A stretch of 64,000 nucleotides of DNA from Desulfacinum hydrothermale DSM 13146. Lineage in GTDB: Bacteria; Desulfobacterota; Syntrophobacteria; Syntrophobacterales; DSM-9756. Shown piece after piece: positions 43,879 through 52,677 of this stretch (position 1 is its first letter; every line of letters begins with the position of its first letter). Where the stretch lies: NCBI RefSeq assembly GCF_900176285.1, contig NZ_FWXF01000020.1:1-64000 (forward strand), read 5' to 3'. The notes under the pieces were generated by a model. The model was not told the DNA's origin. It worked only from the letters and a program-made list of their open reading frames with translations, and made no database searches. The translations under genes were made by a program, and so were the position numbers.

Positions 43879-44850
43879 TCACGGCCCGAGCGGTTCCGAA
43901 AGGATCGCCGCCATGGTGGGCCCGTCCACGTTGCCGCCGCTCAGCAAGATCCCCACATCCCCCTCGGGCCGGACCGCCCCGCTCAAGACCGCCGCCAAGC
44001 CCAAAGCTCCGGACGGTTCCACCACCAGCTTCATGCGATAGAACAGAAACCGCACCGCCTCCCGAATCGCTTCTTCCGATACCGTGGTCATATGGTCCAC
44101 ATGGCGGAGGATGAGGGGGAAGGTGATCTCCCCCAAGCGGGGCGTGCGCACACCGTCTGCCAGGGTGGGCGGGTTGTGGACTTCCTGCAAAACGCCCGTT
44201 CGGAAAGAGCGGGTGGCATCATCCGCCGATTCCGGCTCCACGCCCACCACGCCGCATTCTGGAAAGAGGCCTTTGACGGCAGCGGCGCATCCGCTGAGCA
44301 ACCCCCCGCCGCCGCACGGCACCAGCAGCATGTCCAGGTTGGAAACCGCCTGGGCCAGCTCCAGCCCCGCCGTGCCCTGACCGGCGATCACGTCCCAATG
44401 GTCAAAGGGTGGGATAAAGACCCGTTCATCGGCACCGGCCACCCGTCGCAGGGCCTCGTCACGGGACGTGGTGGCCGGGTCGTAGCTGGCGATGCGGGCT
44501 CCATAGCCTTCCACCGCTTTGCGCTTGATCTCCGGCGCATCGACCGGCATGATCACCACCGTGTCCATTCCCAGCTCCCGGCCCACCAACGCCACGGCCT
44601 GGGCGTGATTGCCACTGGAAATGGTCACCACGCCCCGGCGTTTCTCCTCCGGCGAAAGGCGGCTCAACGCGTTGTAAGCCCCCCTGAACTTGAAGGCCCC
44701 CACCCGCTGCAGGTTTTCGCATTTGAAATGGAAACGCGCCCCCAGGCTTTCGTTCAGCGTGCGGGAACCCATGATGGGGGTCACATGGGCCTGGCCGCGC
44801 AGGCGCTTTTGCGCTTCCAGGATTCGTGCAAAAAGATCCGGCCTTTTCAT
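43879..44850 (-). CDS. Threonine/serine dehydratase (catabolic, no ACT domain)
   Basis: 323-residue PLP enzyme of fold type II. PLP lysine in RVGAFKFRGAYNAL, SSGNHAQAVA, the PLP-phosphate loop CGGGGLLSGC, C-terminal LLSGGNVDG. Without the IlvA regulatory domain it matches TdcB or serine racemase-like enzymes: threonine to 2-oxobutyrate, or serine to pyruvate, plus ammonia. Start ATG 44850 after GGAGG. Divergent from the helicase gene, convergent with pit. Confidence 0.9.
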   Translation of the reverse strand: MKRPDLFARILEAQKRLRGQAHVTPIMGSRTLNESLGARFHFKCENLQRVGAFKFRGAYNALSRLSPEEKRRGVVTISSGNHAQAVALVGRELGMDTVVIMPVDAPEIKRKAVEGYGARIASYDPATTSRDEALRRVAGADERVFIPPFDHWDVIAGQGTAGLELAQAVSNLDMLLVPCGGGGLLSGCAAAVKGLFPECGVVGVEPESADDATRSFRTGVLQEVHNPPTLADGVRTPRLGEITFPLILRHVDHMTTVSEEAIREAVRFLFYRMKLVVEPSGALGLAAVLSGAVRPEGDVGILLSGGNVDGPTMAAILSEPLGP

Positions 44851-44991
44851 CGTCTTTTTCCTCCGTGAACCCGTAGGACCACCGAATCCCCAAGGGGAAA
44901 GCCCCACACCCTCCTTCCATGCTGTCGGAATCCGTCAGGGTGCGCTATATTGGTTTTTCGTCATCATCACCCGGCCAAAGGAGGACAATCG

Positions 44992-46968
44992 ATGGTCCGA
45001 GGGCCGCGCCCCATGCCCCAAGGGCAAAACAAGACGCCGGCAATCCCTTACGCGTCCGCCTTGAACCCAGCCCAATACCAAGCCGTCACCCACCCGGGGG
45101 GACCGCTGCTGGTCATCGCAGGAGCCGGAACGGGCAAGACCCGCACCCTGGTCTACCGGGTCGCCTACCTGGTGGAACAGGGCGTGGACCCTCGCTCCAT
45201 CCTGCTGCTCACCTTCACCCGCAAGGCGGCCCAGGAGATGATGGAAAGGGCCTCCCAGATCCTGGATGCGCGCTGTGCCATGGTCGCCGGCGGCACCTTC
45301 CACTCCTTCGCCAACCTCATTTTGCGCCGCTACGGCTCCCACGTGGGTTATCCGGCGTCCTTCACCATCGCCGACCGAAGCGATGCGGAGGATATCCTCA
45401 ACCTGATCCGCACCGATCTGGGCTTTCACAAGGACAAGGCGCGCTTTCCCAAAAAACGGGCCCTCATGAACATCATCTCCCGAGCGGCCAATTGCCAGAT
45501 GTCCGTGGGCCAGGTGCTGGCCCAAGAGTACCCCCAGTACGAAGCATTGGAGCCCGAGATTGAGGAGATCGCCCGGACTTACGCCCGCTACAAAGAGGAG
45601 CGGGCCATCATGGATTACGATGACCTGTTGACCAAGTGCCGGGATTTGTTGCGGGACCATCCCCCAGTGCGCCAGCGGCTGTCCTGGACCTACGCGCATG
45701 TGCTGATCGACGAGTTTCAGGACACCAATGCGGTTCAAGCCGAAATCGGTGCTTTTCTCGCTTCAGAACATGGCAACATCATGGCTGTGGGAGACGACTG
45801 TCAGAGCATCTACTCCTTTCGCGGCGCCGATTTTCGAAACATCATGGACTTCCCCAAACGTTTTCCCGGCTCTACTGTCATCACTCTGGAAGAAAACTAC
45901 CGAAGCACCCAGCCGATCCTTTCCTTTACCAACGCAATCATCGAGAACGCACGGGAAAAGTACAGCAAACGGCTGTTCACTAAGGCCGAAGGCGGTGCCA
46001 AGCCCATTTACACCCGTCCGCCCAGCGAGCTGGCCCAGGCCCTTTACGTGCTCCAAAGAATCCAGACCCACCTTCAGGAGGGAGTGCCGCCCCACCAAAT
46101 CGCCGTCCTTTTCCGAGCCGGATGGCATTCCAACGACCTGGAGGTCCTCTTGGGCAAACACGGCATCGCCTTCGTCAAGTACGGGGGAATGAAGTTTATC
46201 GAAGCGGCCCACATCAAAGACGTTCTGGCCTTTCTCAAGGCCACGGTCAATCCCGCCGATACCATCTCCTGGCACCGGATCTTGCAGCTTTTGGAGGGCG
46301 TGGGCCCCGTCACCGCCAAGCGATTGGCGGAAAACGTCAAGGAAAAGGGCTTGGAGTCCCTGGTTTCCAAGTCTCTTGGAAAGCGCAAGTACGGCCAGTC
46401 CCTCCGAATCCTCCACGATACCATGACCCAGCTGACCACCGGCGGGGAACCGGTTTCCCAGAAGATCGAGGCGGTGCTCACCGCCTACCAACCCCTGCTG
46501 GAAGCCAAATACGACGATGCGCCCAAGCGCATCCCGGACCTTCGCTCCCTCCAGCTTCTGGCCGAACGCTATGAGAACCTGGAAACCCTGCTTGCCGACC
46601 TCACTCTGGAATCCCCCGAACAAGCCCTGGCCAGGGAAAACGGCCCGCGCCATCGAAAGGATCATGTGGTGCTTTCCACGATCCATTCCGCCAAGGGCCT
46701 GGAATGGCACACGGTCTTCATCATCCACCTGGTGGACGGACACCTGCCGTCGTCCTATTCCCTTCATGACGAGGACGCCATCGAGGAAGAGCGGCGGCTC
46801 TTCTACGTGGCGGCCACGCGAGCCAAATGCCACCTCTATCTGGTGGCACCCAAGGTTCAAGGACAGGCGTCCTTCTATTCGCTGGCCACGGGAGGGCCGT
46901 CCCGATTTCTCTTTGAAATCGGACGACTGGGAAAGCTGGTCAGAAGAGATGACCCGGAGGCTGCCTGA
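44992..46968 (+). CDS. UvrD/Rep-type superfamily 1 DNA helicase
   Basis: 658 residues, 3'-5' helicase. Motif Q/I: LNPAQYQAVTHPGGPLLVIAGAGTGKTRTL in outline; motif Ia LTFTRKAA; motif II IDEFQDTN; motif III AVGDDCQSIYSFRGA; motif IV EENYRST; motif V LSTIHSAKGLEW; motif VI RRLFYVAATRAK. IDEFQDTN/DDCQSIY places it near UvrD-like helicases of the Rep/PcrA branch, slightly shorter than PcrA with a reduced C-terminus. Start ATG 44992 after AAAGGAGGA. Single gene. Confidence 0.93.
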   Translation: MVRGPRPMPQGQNKTPAIPYASALNPAQYQAVTHPGGPLLVIAGAGTGKTRTLVYRVAYLVEQGVDPRSILLLTFTRKAAQEMMERASQILDARCAMVAGGTFHSFANLILRRYGSHVGYPASFTIADRSDAEDILNLIRTDLGFHKDKARFPKKRALMNIISRAANCQMSVGQVLAQEYPQYEALEPEIEEIARTYARYKEERAIMDYDDLLTKCRDLLRDHPPVRQRLSWTYAHVLIDEFQDTNAVQAEIGAFLASEHGNIMAVGDDCQSIYSFRGADFRNIMDFPKRFPGSTVITLEENYRSTQPILSFTNAIIENAREKYSKRLFTKAEGGAKPIYTRPPSELAQALYVLQRIQTHLQEGVPPHQIAVLFRAGWHSNDLEVLLGKHGIAFVKYGGMKFIEAAHIKDVLAFLKATVNPADTISWHRILQLLEGVGPVTAKRLAENVKEKGLESLVSKSLGKRKYGQSLRILHDTMTQLTTGGEPVSQKIEAVLTAYQPLLEAKYDDAPKRIPDLRSLQLLAERYENLETLLADLTLESPEQALARENGPRHRKDHVVLSTIHSAKGLEWHTVFIIHLVDGHLPSSYSLHDEDAIEEERRLFYVAATRAKCHLYLVAPKVQGQASFYSLATGGPSRFLFEIGRLGKLVRRDDPEAA

Positions 46969-47333
46969 GGACGGTCAGGATGGTCTTTGGGTGCCGACGA
47001 GCGGTTTGCGCCTGCCACCGCAACGCGTCCGGCCACCCTGCGCGTGAACAGGCTTTGCACCGGCAGGGTGCCTGGGAGCCCGGAACCCTTTTGGGGGCAG
47101 GATCCTGGGAAAGAACGCCCGCAAACACATCCGTTCGCCGTCTTCCAACAGACGCTCACGGCGCTCCCGCAAAAGCCGAAGCCTGTAGCTCTCGGAATGC
47201 ACTGGATCCCCGCTGACGCGGGGAGGCCGAACATACGCTCACACCGGCCAATGGACGCGGTCGCCGGCAAGCTCCGTAAGGACCCCTTCGTGGAAGCCCC
47301 CGCCCGGCGCCGGTTCAACATGGGAAGGCCCGC
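46969..47333. other. Intergenic stretch with one short dyad repeat
   Basis: Positions 47190-47226 contain GGAATGCACTGGATCCCCGC-TGAC-GCGGGGAGG, written here as arms CCCCGC (47208-47213) and GCGGGG (47218-47223). This resembles the CTGGATTCCCGC-type dyads scattered in many proteobacterial genomes. No terminator with a U-run was seen for the helicase gene. Confidence 0.4.
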
Positions 47334-47759
47334 CTACTTGAGCGGGACGAAGCGGATGACCTGGGCATTCACACAGCGGTAGATCTCTTCGTCCGTACCG
47401 TACACATCCACGATGCAGCGATGATCAATCAGCTTTTCGATGATGTAGGCCGTCACATAGAGGCTCACGAAGTGGGGCCGAGGAATCAAGTTCCGCACGT
47501 TGGCCACCTGATATTGAACATCGAACTCCTCCGCGTTCAGTAGATTCTCCAAACACCAGTGAATCTGCCCTTCCAGCTCCGACTTGCTGGTGGTTTCCAC
47601 CAGCTTGCTTTCAATGAGCTTGGTGGCGATGCGATCACTCAGAGCATCCATGTGATCTCTGACCAACTGGAGGGCCCGGACGCGCTGCGCCTCCTTGGCA
47701 TGATCCAGCCGCGAGATCACGGACATCTCTCTCACATTAGGCCTGTATTCCCTTGCCAT
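47334..47759 (-). CDS. Conserved-looking unknown protein (141 aa) overlapping larB
   Basis: 141 residues, no signal or membrane helix, mixed helical. N-terminal MAREYRPNVREMSVISRLDH, then RVRALQLVRDHMDALSDRIATKLIES, a central EGQIHWCLENLLNAEEFD, and a C-terminal CIVDVYGTDEEIYRCVNAQVIRF. No motif I can name. The start ATG 47759 lies 23 bp inside the end of larB, so the pair is probably translationally coupled, which points to a role with the nickel-pincer cofactor or simply shared expression. Codon use resembles its neighbours. Confidence 0.6.
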   Translation of the reverse strand: MAREYRPNVREMSVISRLDHAKEAQRVRALQLVRDHMDALSDRIATKLIESKLVETTSKSELEGQIHWCLENLLNAEEFDVQYQVANVRNLIPRPHFVSLYVTAYIIEKLIDHRCIVDVYGTDEEIYRCVNAQVIRFVPLK

Positions 47760-48564
47760 GGCATCCCCCGTGCCCCGGCCCGTGGGGCCGGGTTTTGTCC
47801 TGCGGCGCCTCATCCGCCATATCCGCAATCATACTGGCAAGATAGCCGGCGCCGAAACCGTTGTCGATATTTACCACGGCCACCCCCGGAGCACAACTGT
47901 TAAGCATGCCCAGCAGGGCGGCGATCCCCCCAAAGGAAGCGCCGTAGCCCACACTGGTCGGCACGGCGATCACGGGCCGGGCCACCAGGCCCGCCACCAC
48001 GCTGGGAAGCGCTCCCTCCATGCCCGCCACCACCACGTAGGCCGTCGCTCGGTCCAGTTGTCGGCGTAGGCTGAGCAGGCGATGCAGGCCCGCCACCCCC
48101 ACATCGTAAAAGCGCTCCACGTGCCGGCCCAGAACCTCCGCCGTGATGGCCGCTTCCTCGGCCACGGGAAGGTCACTGGAGCCGGCGCAAAGCACCTGGA
48201 CCGATCTGATTGGACCCGCGGGTTGTGGCTCCCGGGGCTCTTTTCGGTAGAGCATCCGGGCCGTGGCATCGTAGCGCAGACCGGGCAAATCCTTCTGGAC
48301 TCGCTCGGCCTTTTCCGGACTCACCCGTGTGGCCAGAAGCGGCCCGCCGTGGCGCCCCATGGCCCGAAGGATCGTCAGGATCTGCTCCGCGCTCTTTCCC
48401 TCACCGTAGACCACCTCCGGATACCCCCTTCGCAGAGTCCGGTGGTGGTCCACCCGGGCAAAGTCCAGATCCTCCGAAGGAAAGTGTTTGAGAAAGGACA
48501 GAACCTCCTCCAAAGAGGCCCTTCCTTCTTTATAGGACTCCAGTAGCTCCACCAGTGGGCGCAT
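47737..48564 (-). CDS. larB: LarB, nickel-pincer nucleotide cofactor carboxylase
   Basis: 275 residues of the PurE-like LarB family, which carboxylates nicotinate adenine dinucleotide in making the nickel-pincer cofactor of lactate racemase and related enzymes. Conserved stretches: RRGYPEVVYGEGKS, CAGSSDLPVAEEAAITAEVLG, DVGVAGLHRLLS, YVVVAGMEGALPSVVAGLV and PTSVGYGASFGGIAALLGMLNSCAPGVAVVNIDNGFGAGY in parts. larA, larC and larE are not in the window. Start ATG 48564. Overlaps the following unknown gene by 23 bp. Confidence 0.92.
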   Translation of the reverse strand: MRPLVELLESYKEGRASLEEVLSFLKHFPSEDLDFARVDHHRTLRRGYPEVVYGEGKSAEQILTILRAMGRHGGPLLATRVSPEKAERVQKDLPGLRYDATARMLYRKEPREPQPAGPIRSVQVLCAGSSDLPVAEEAAITAEVLGRHVERFYDVGVAGLHRLLSLRRQLDRATAYVVVAGMEGALPSVVAGLVARPVIAVPTSVGYGASFGGIAALLGMLNSCAPGVAVVNIDNGFGAGYLASMIADMADEAPQDKTRPHGPGHGGCHGKGIQA

Positions 48565-48700
48565 CCCTTGTCCTCCAAGCCTCGTCCATACCCACGGTCA
48601 GCGCGATGCGTCGTGACAACCAAGCACGAAAGCCGTGACGAGCCATGGGCCCCTTACCACGAATGAGCGAGATTGCAAGCGTCTCCTTGGCCTTCAGCCC

Positions 48701-49975
48701 TTAACCCTCCGAGACGGGCCCTGCATGGCGTCTTTCAAGCAGATGGAGCAGCACGGCCACCTGGCGATCGGCCACGCCGGCCATCTCCTGGAGCGCGGCC
48801 AAGGCCCGCCGCCGGTGCGCCCCCAGGCGCTCCGGTTCCTCCAGCAGCTTCATCCAGCGCTCACGCAGATCCTCCCGACTCGACACGCAGATCCCCACGC
48901 CAGATCGGCTCAGGATTTCATGCTCTTCCAGCACGCTGTCCAGGTGGGGTCCGTAAAAAACCGCCTTGCCCCAAGCCACCGGCTCCAGGATGTTGTGTCC
49001 CCCCACGGGCACCAGGCTTCCGCCGCAAAAGACCAGGTCCCCCAAGGCATAGAGATTGAAAAGATGACCGATTCGGTCCACCACGATCACATCCGCCGAT
49101 CGGGCTCGCTTTCCGGACTCCAGGAAAGAAGAGAGGTTTTCGTAGGCAATGCCTTGACGGCCAAGCCACTCCCACAAGACCGGAACCCGGTCCAGATGGC
49201 GCGGCGCGAAGATACCCAGAAGATTGGGGGTGGATGCCTTGAGGGTGGCAAAGACCTGGAGGAGATCCGTACCTTCCCGGCCCCGAAGGCTTCCCGCCAC
49301 CATCACCGGCACGCCGGTCGGCACCTGAAGCCGCTCTCGCCACCACATGGCCCGTTGGGGATCCGCCCGATCCACCAGGGTATCCACCTTGGAACTTCCC
49401 AACACCCGCACCTTGTCCGGCGAAACGCCCAGAGCGATCAGACGCCGTGCGTCTTCCTCGGATTTGACGGCCGCTCGACTGAGCGATCGAAAGATGGGGC
49501 GAAAGATGGCAGGGAAACGCCGGTAGCTATCCAGGGACTTTTGGGAAAGACGCCCGTTCAGGAGCACCACGGGCACCCCGTTCCTTCGGAGGGCCCCGTG
49601 GAGCACCGGCCAGAATTCGCTTTCAAAGACCACGAAAAGATCCGGTGCAACGGAGGTCAAGAAGGCGCGGACCGACCAGGGAAGATCCAGGGGGGCTGGA
49701 AGGACCCGCACGCCAGGCGGCACGTGACGTCGGGCGAACAGACAGCCTTGCGGTGTACCCACGGTGAGGTAAAGGGCCGCCTGGGGCCTGGCCTGGCGAA
49801 GCCGTCGGATCACGGCCAACGCCCCCGTCACTTCCCCCACGGAAGCGGCATGAAGCCACAGGCGGGGACAGCCCTGCGCCGCCGCCCCATCCAGGGAGGG
49901 GAAGAGGCGCTGTCGCCAGAATCGTCGCTCCCAGCCGTCCATCAACTCTGTCCTTGCCCTCCCGTCAAATTTCAT
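48701..49975 (-). CDS. waaA: 3-deoxy-D-manno-octulosonate (Kdo) transferase
   Basis: 424 residues, GT30. Catalytic base Glu in LHAASVGE (E48), acceptor-domain FESEFWPVLHGALRRNGVPVVLLNGRLS, donor-domain VAGSLRGREGTDLLQ, GGSLVPVGGHNILEPVAWGKAVFYGPH. It adds Kdo to lipid IVA precursor in lipopolysaccharide synthesis. Compared with E. coli WaaA the N-terminal hydrophobic anchor (about 25 residues before the RERWGER-like segment, here GWERRFWRQR) is missing, and an in-frame stop just upstream of ATG 49975 rules out a longer start. The start has only a weak ribosome-binding site. Confidence 0.9.
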   Translation of the reverse strand: MKFDGRARTELMDGWERRFWRQRLFPSLDGAAAQGCPRLWLHAASVGEVTGALAVIRRLRQARPQAALYLTVGTPQGCLFARRHVPPGVRVLPAPLDLPWSVRAFLTSVAPDLFVVFESEFWPVLHGALRRNGVPVVLLNGRLSQKSLDSYRRFPAIFRPIFRSLSRAAVKSEEDARRLIALGVSPDKVRVLGSSKVDTLVDRADPQRAMWWRERLQVPTGVPVMVAGSLRGREGTDLLQVFATLKASTPNLLGIFAPRHLDRVPVLWEWLGRQGIAYENLSSFLESGKRARSADVIVVDRIGHLFNLYALGDLVFCGGSLVPVGGHNILEPVAWGKAVFYGPHLDSVLEEHEILSRSGVGICVSSREDLRERWMKLLEEPERLGAHRRRALAALQEMAGVADRQVAVLLHLLERRHAGPVSEG

Positions 49976-50195
49976 TCTATCTTTTCAAACACGCTCTTCT
50001 TTCTCTGGGGCGACCGCGGTCCACTTCCGCCGGCCGGAAGTGTGGGCGAAAGAGACGGCGAGCTCCCTGTCCGGATTGGACCGAGCCCTGCGGCGCTCCC
50101 CATGGGCGTGCAGCACCGATACCAACAACGGCGTCATTTGTGAATGACAAAGACGCCCTTCGAACCTGCCATAGAAGAAAGGAAAGAAGAGGTCC

Positions 50196-51602
50196 ATGGA
50201 AAAAGCCATCCGCATCGACCAGATCTTTAAGAACGAAACAGCCCACTTGGAAAAGGAAGTGACCATCCAGGGATGGGTCCGGACCCGAAGGGATTCCAAG
50301 GCCGGCATCAGCTTTATCGAGGTCAACGACGGCTCGTGCCTGCGCAACCTCCAGGTGATCGCCGATCGAAGCCGACCGGAACTGGAGTCGGTGGTGGAGC
50401 GATTGGCCACGGGCTGCGCCGTCCAGGTGCAGGGGGTGGTCCAGGCCTCCCCCGGTAAGGGGCAAAGCATCGAAGTCCACGCTGAGCGGATCGATCTTTT
50501 CGGCTGGGCCGATCCGGCCGTCTACCCTCTCCAAAAGAAACGGCACAGCTTTGAATTCCTGCGCACCATCGGGCACCTTCGCCCTCGGACCAACACCTTG
50601 GGGGCCGTGGCCCGCATCCGCAACCGGTTGAGCTTCGCCGTCCACCAATTCTTCCAAAAGGAAGGCTTTTTCTACGTCCACACGCCCATCATCACCTCCA
50701 GCGACTGCGAAGGTGCCGGCGAAGTCTTCCGGGTGACCACTCTGGATCCCGCCGCCCCCCCGGCACCCGGCAACCCGGACGGGAACGTTTACAGCCAGGA
50801 CTTCTTTGAAAAGCCCGCTTATCTCACGGTGAGCGGACAGCTGCAGGCGGAGATCTACGCCTTGGCCCTGGGCAAGGTCTATACCTTCGGACCCACGTTC
50901 CGAGCGGAAAATTCGAACACCAGCCGTCATCTGGCCGAATTCTGGATGATCGAGCCCGAAATGGCCTTCTACGACCTTCAGGACAACCTGGAACTGGCCC
51001 AATCTTTTATCAAATATGTCATCTCGGCCGTTCTGGACGACTGTCAGGAGGATCTGAACCTGTTCGCCCGCTTTGTGGAACCCACCCTCATGGAGACCTT
51101 GGAAACCCTGGTGCGCGAGACCTTCCAGGTCATCACCTATACGGAGGCCGTGGAGATCCTGAAAAAATCCGGGGAATCCTTCGATTATCCGGTGGAATGG
51201 GGCACCGACCTGCAATCGGAACACGAACGGTACCTGACGGAGAAGAAGTTCCGAAAGCCTGTGGCGATCATCGACTTCCCACGCGCCATCAAGCCTTTCT
51301 ACATGCGGGTCAACGATGATGAAAAGACGGTGGCGGCCGTGGATGTGCTGGTCCCCCGCGTGGGGGAAATCATCGGTGGATCCCAAAGGGAAGAGCGGTT
51401 GGATGTGCTCTTGAAACAGATGGAGATCAAGGCAGTCCCGGCGGAAGAATACCAATGGTACGTGGATCTTCGCCGGTTCGGATCCGCACCCCATTCCGGC
51501 TTCGGCTTGGGCCTGGAAAGACTGGTGCAGTTCACCACGGGCCTGGGAAACATCCGGGAAGTCATCCCCTTCCCCAGGACGCCCGGGCATGCGGACTTTT
51601 GA
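50196..51602 (+). CDS. asnS: Asparaginyl-tRNA synthetase
   Basis: 468-residue class IIb synthetase. OB-fold anticodon-binding domain at 1-110 ([25 protein letters not shown]), catalytic core with motif 2 [22 protein letters not shown] and motif 3 [17 protein letters not shown] and the length distinguish it from AspRS. Acts in translation. Start ATG 50196 after AAGGAAAGAAGAGG. Single gene, divergent from waaA. Confidence 0.96.
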   Translation: MEKAIRIDQIFKNETAHLEKEVTIQGWVRTRRDSKAGISFIEVNDGSCLRNLQVIADRSRPELESVVERLATGCAVQVQGVVQASPGKGQSIEVHAERIDLFGWADPAVYPLQKKRHSFEFLRTIGHLRPRTNTLGAVARIRNRLSFAVHQFFQKEGFFYVHTPIITSSDCEGAGEVFRVTTLDPAAPPAPGNPDGNVYSQDFFEKPAYLTVSGQLQAEIYALALGKVYTFGPTFRAENSNTSRHLAEFWMIEPEMAFYDLQDNLELAQSFIKYVISAVLDDCQEDLNLFARFVEPTLMETLETLVRETFQVITYTEAVEILKKSGESFDYPVEWGTDLQSEHERYLTEKKFRKPVAIIDFPRAIKPFYMRVNDDEKTVAAVDVLVPRVGEIIGGSQREERLDVLLKQMEIKAVPAEEYQWYVDLRRFGSAPHSGFGLGLERLVQFTTGLGNIREVIPFPRTPGHADF

Positions 51603-51670
51603 CACAGACAGGGCGCGCCGGGAAGCCGTGGGCAGGGGGCACAACCCTTCCTTTGCCGAGCGTTTCCCGG

Positions 51671-51695
51671 CGGCCTTGGGCCGCGGCCAAGGCCG
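51671..51695. terminator. Hairpin between asnS and hypC
   Basis: Nine-bp stem CGGCCTTGG (51671-51679) / CCAAGGCCG (51687-51695), loop GCCGCGG; no U-run on either strand. It sits between convergent genes. Confidence 0.5.
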
Positions 51696-51733
51696 GGTGG
51701 ACGGAGGGCTTCGGACCTGGAGTCCCCCCGCCG

Positions 51734-51985
51734 TCAGACCCCGTCCCCTTCCGGCGGGAGGGGATCGGCATGGGCGGCCAGCTCCTGCAGGAGGCGCAAG
51801 GACTCCTGGGCCGCCTCGGGATCCACCTTGTGGAGCGCAAAACCGGCATGAACGATCACGTAGTCGCCCACTTGAGCGGGTTCGGGCAAGAGGGAGAGCG
51901 AGGCGCGCCGCACCGCGTCGCCCACCCGAACCGTGGCCATTTCATCTTGAATCTCAACGATCTCTGCGGGTATGGCTAAACACAT
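51734..51985 (-). CDS. hypC: Hydrogenase maturation chaperone HypC
   Basis: 83 residues beginning MCLAIPAEI; the Cys2 binds the Fe(CN)2CO precursor and the large subunit during [NiFe]-site assembly. VRVGDAVRRASLSLLPEPAQVGDYVIVHAGFALHKVD is the family core. Last gene of the minus-strand hydrogenase operon, three bases after the protease stop. hypA, B, D, E and F are elsewhere. Confidence 0.95.
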   Translation of the reverse strand: MCLAIPAEIVEIQDEMATVRVGDAVRRASLSLLPEPAQVGDYVIVHAGFALHKVDPEAAQESLRLLQELAAHADPLPPEGDGV

Positions 51986-51988
51986 GGT

Positions 51989-52507
51989 TCACTGAACCTC
52001 GATTCCCTCCGGGGACGCCTGCGTCTTCCGCTCCCAGTTTCCCCCGGCCTTTCGGATTTCTTCCAACACCATCTCTTCCAGCCGGGGCACGACCGCGGCC
52101 ACCACCTGGGTGAGTTCAATTCCCCACGGTGAAATATCCTGGGGTTCCACCCCGATGACCACCGCCGAAGGACGATGCCCCAAGACCTCCGCATAGGCCA
52201 ACGTCTCCAGCAGATCCAGCTGGTGAATGGAATTTTTGAAAGTCACCCGTTTGTTGAGAGCTTCCGCAGGCAGTCGGTAAACGGTGCCGGGGCTCCCACC
52301 CTTTTGGACCGCATCGATGACAATCACGTGATCCGATTGGCTCACGGGATCCAAAAGACGCAGGCCCAGGGTGCCCCCGTCCATCAGTTCCACGTTTTCC
52401 GAAAACCTATAGGATGATTCCAAGCGTTCCACAAGGCGCACGCCCACCCCTTCGTCCTTGAGCAGGATATTGCCCACGCCCAGTACCAGTATGCGATTGG
52501 CTTCCAT
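51989..52507 (-). CDS. Hydrogenase maturation endopeptidase (HyaD/HybD type)
   Basis: 172 residues. GVGNILLKDEGVGVRLVERL, VIDAVQKGGSPGTVYRL and the HQLDLLETL region provide the three nickel-binding residues (E19, an Asp near 62-65, a His in HQLD). It removes the C-terminal extension of the large subunit after nickel insertion, here predicted to be the last 15 residues of the product of 52678-54318. Start ATG 52507 (MEANRILVLGVGN). Lies between the large subunit and hypC. Confidence 0.93.
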   Translation of the reverse strand: MEANRILVLGVGNILLKDEGVGVRLVERLESSYRFSENVELMDGGTLGLRLLDPVSQSDHVIVIDAVQKGGSPGTVYRLPAEALNKRVTFKNSIHQLDLLETLAYAEVLGHRPSAVVIGVEPQDISPWGIELTQVVAAVVPRLEEMVLEEIRKAGGNWERKTQASPEGIEVQ

Positions 52508-52581
52508 AAGATCATCCGTTGGTCCACCCGCCCGGAGGCCGAAGCCTCCCAGGAGGTTTGATACCATCTGGTGCAATGGCA

Positions 52582-52613
52582 AGGGGGATCCGGGCCCTTG
52601 GCCGAATCCCCCT
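52582..52613 (-). terminator. Intercistronic hairpin after the hydrogenase large subunit
   Basis: AGGGGGAT (52582-52589) with ATCCCCCT (52606-52613). No U-run; probably limits or protects the structural-gene transcript ahead of the maturation genes. Confidence 0.5.
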
Positions 52614-52677
52614 CCCAGAGCCACCCCCCGGGGATCTTCCCGGGGAGCCCTTTTCAGATTCAGTTCGTCCGGCTAGC

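Noticed and set aside
51603-51733. Possible tRNA next to asnS
   Set aside because: No cloverleaf or T-loop consensus; only a GC hairpin.
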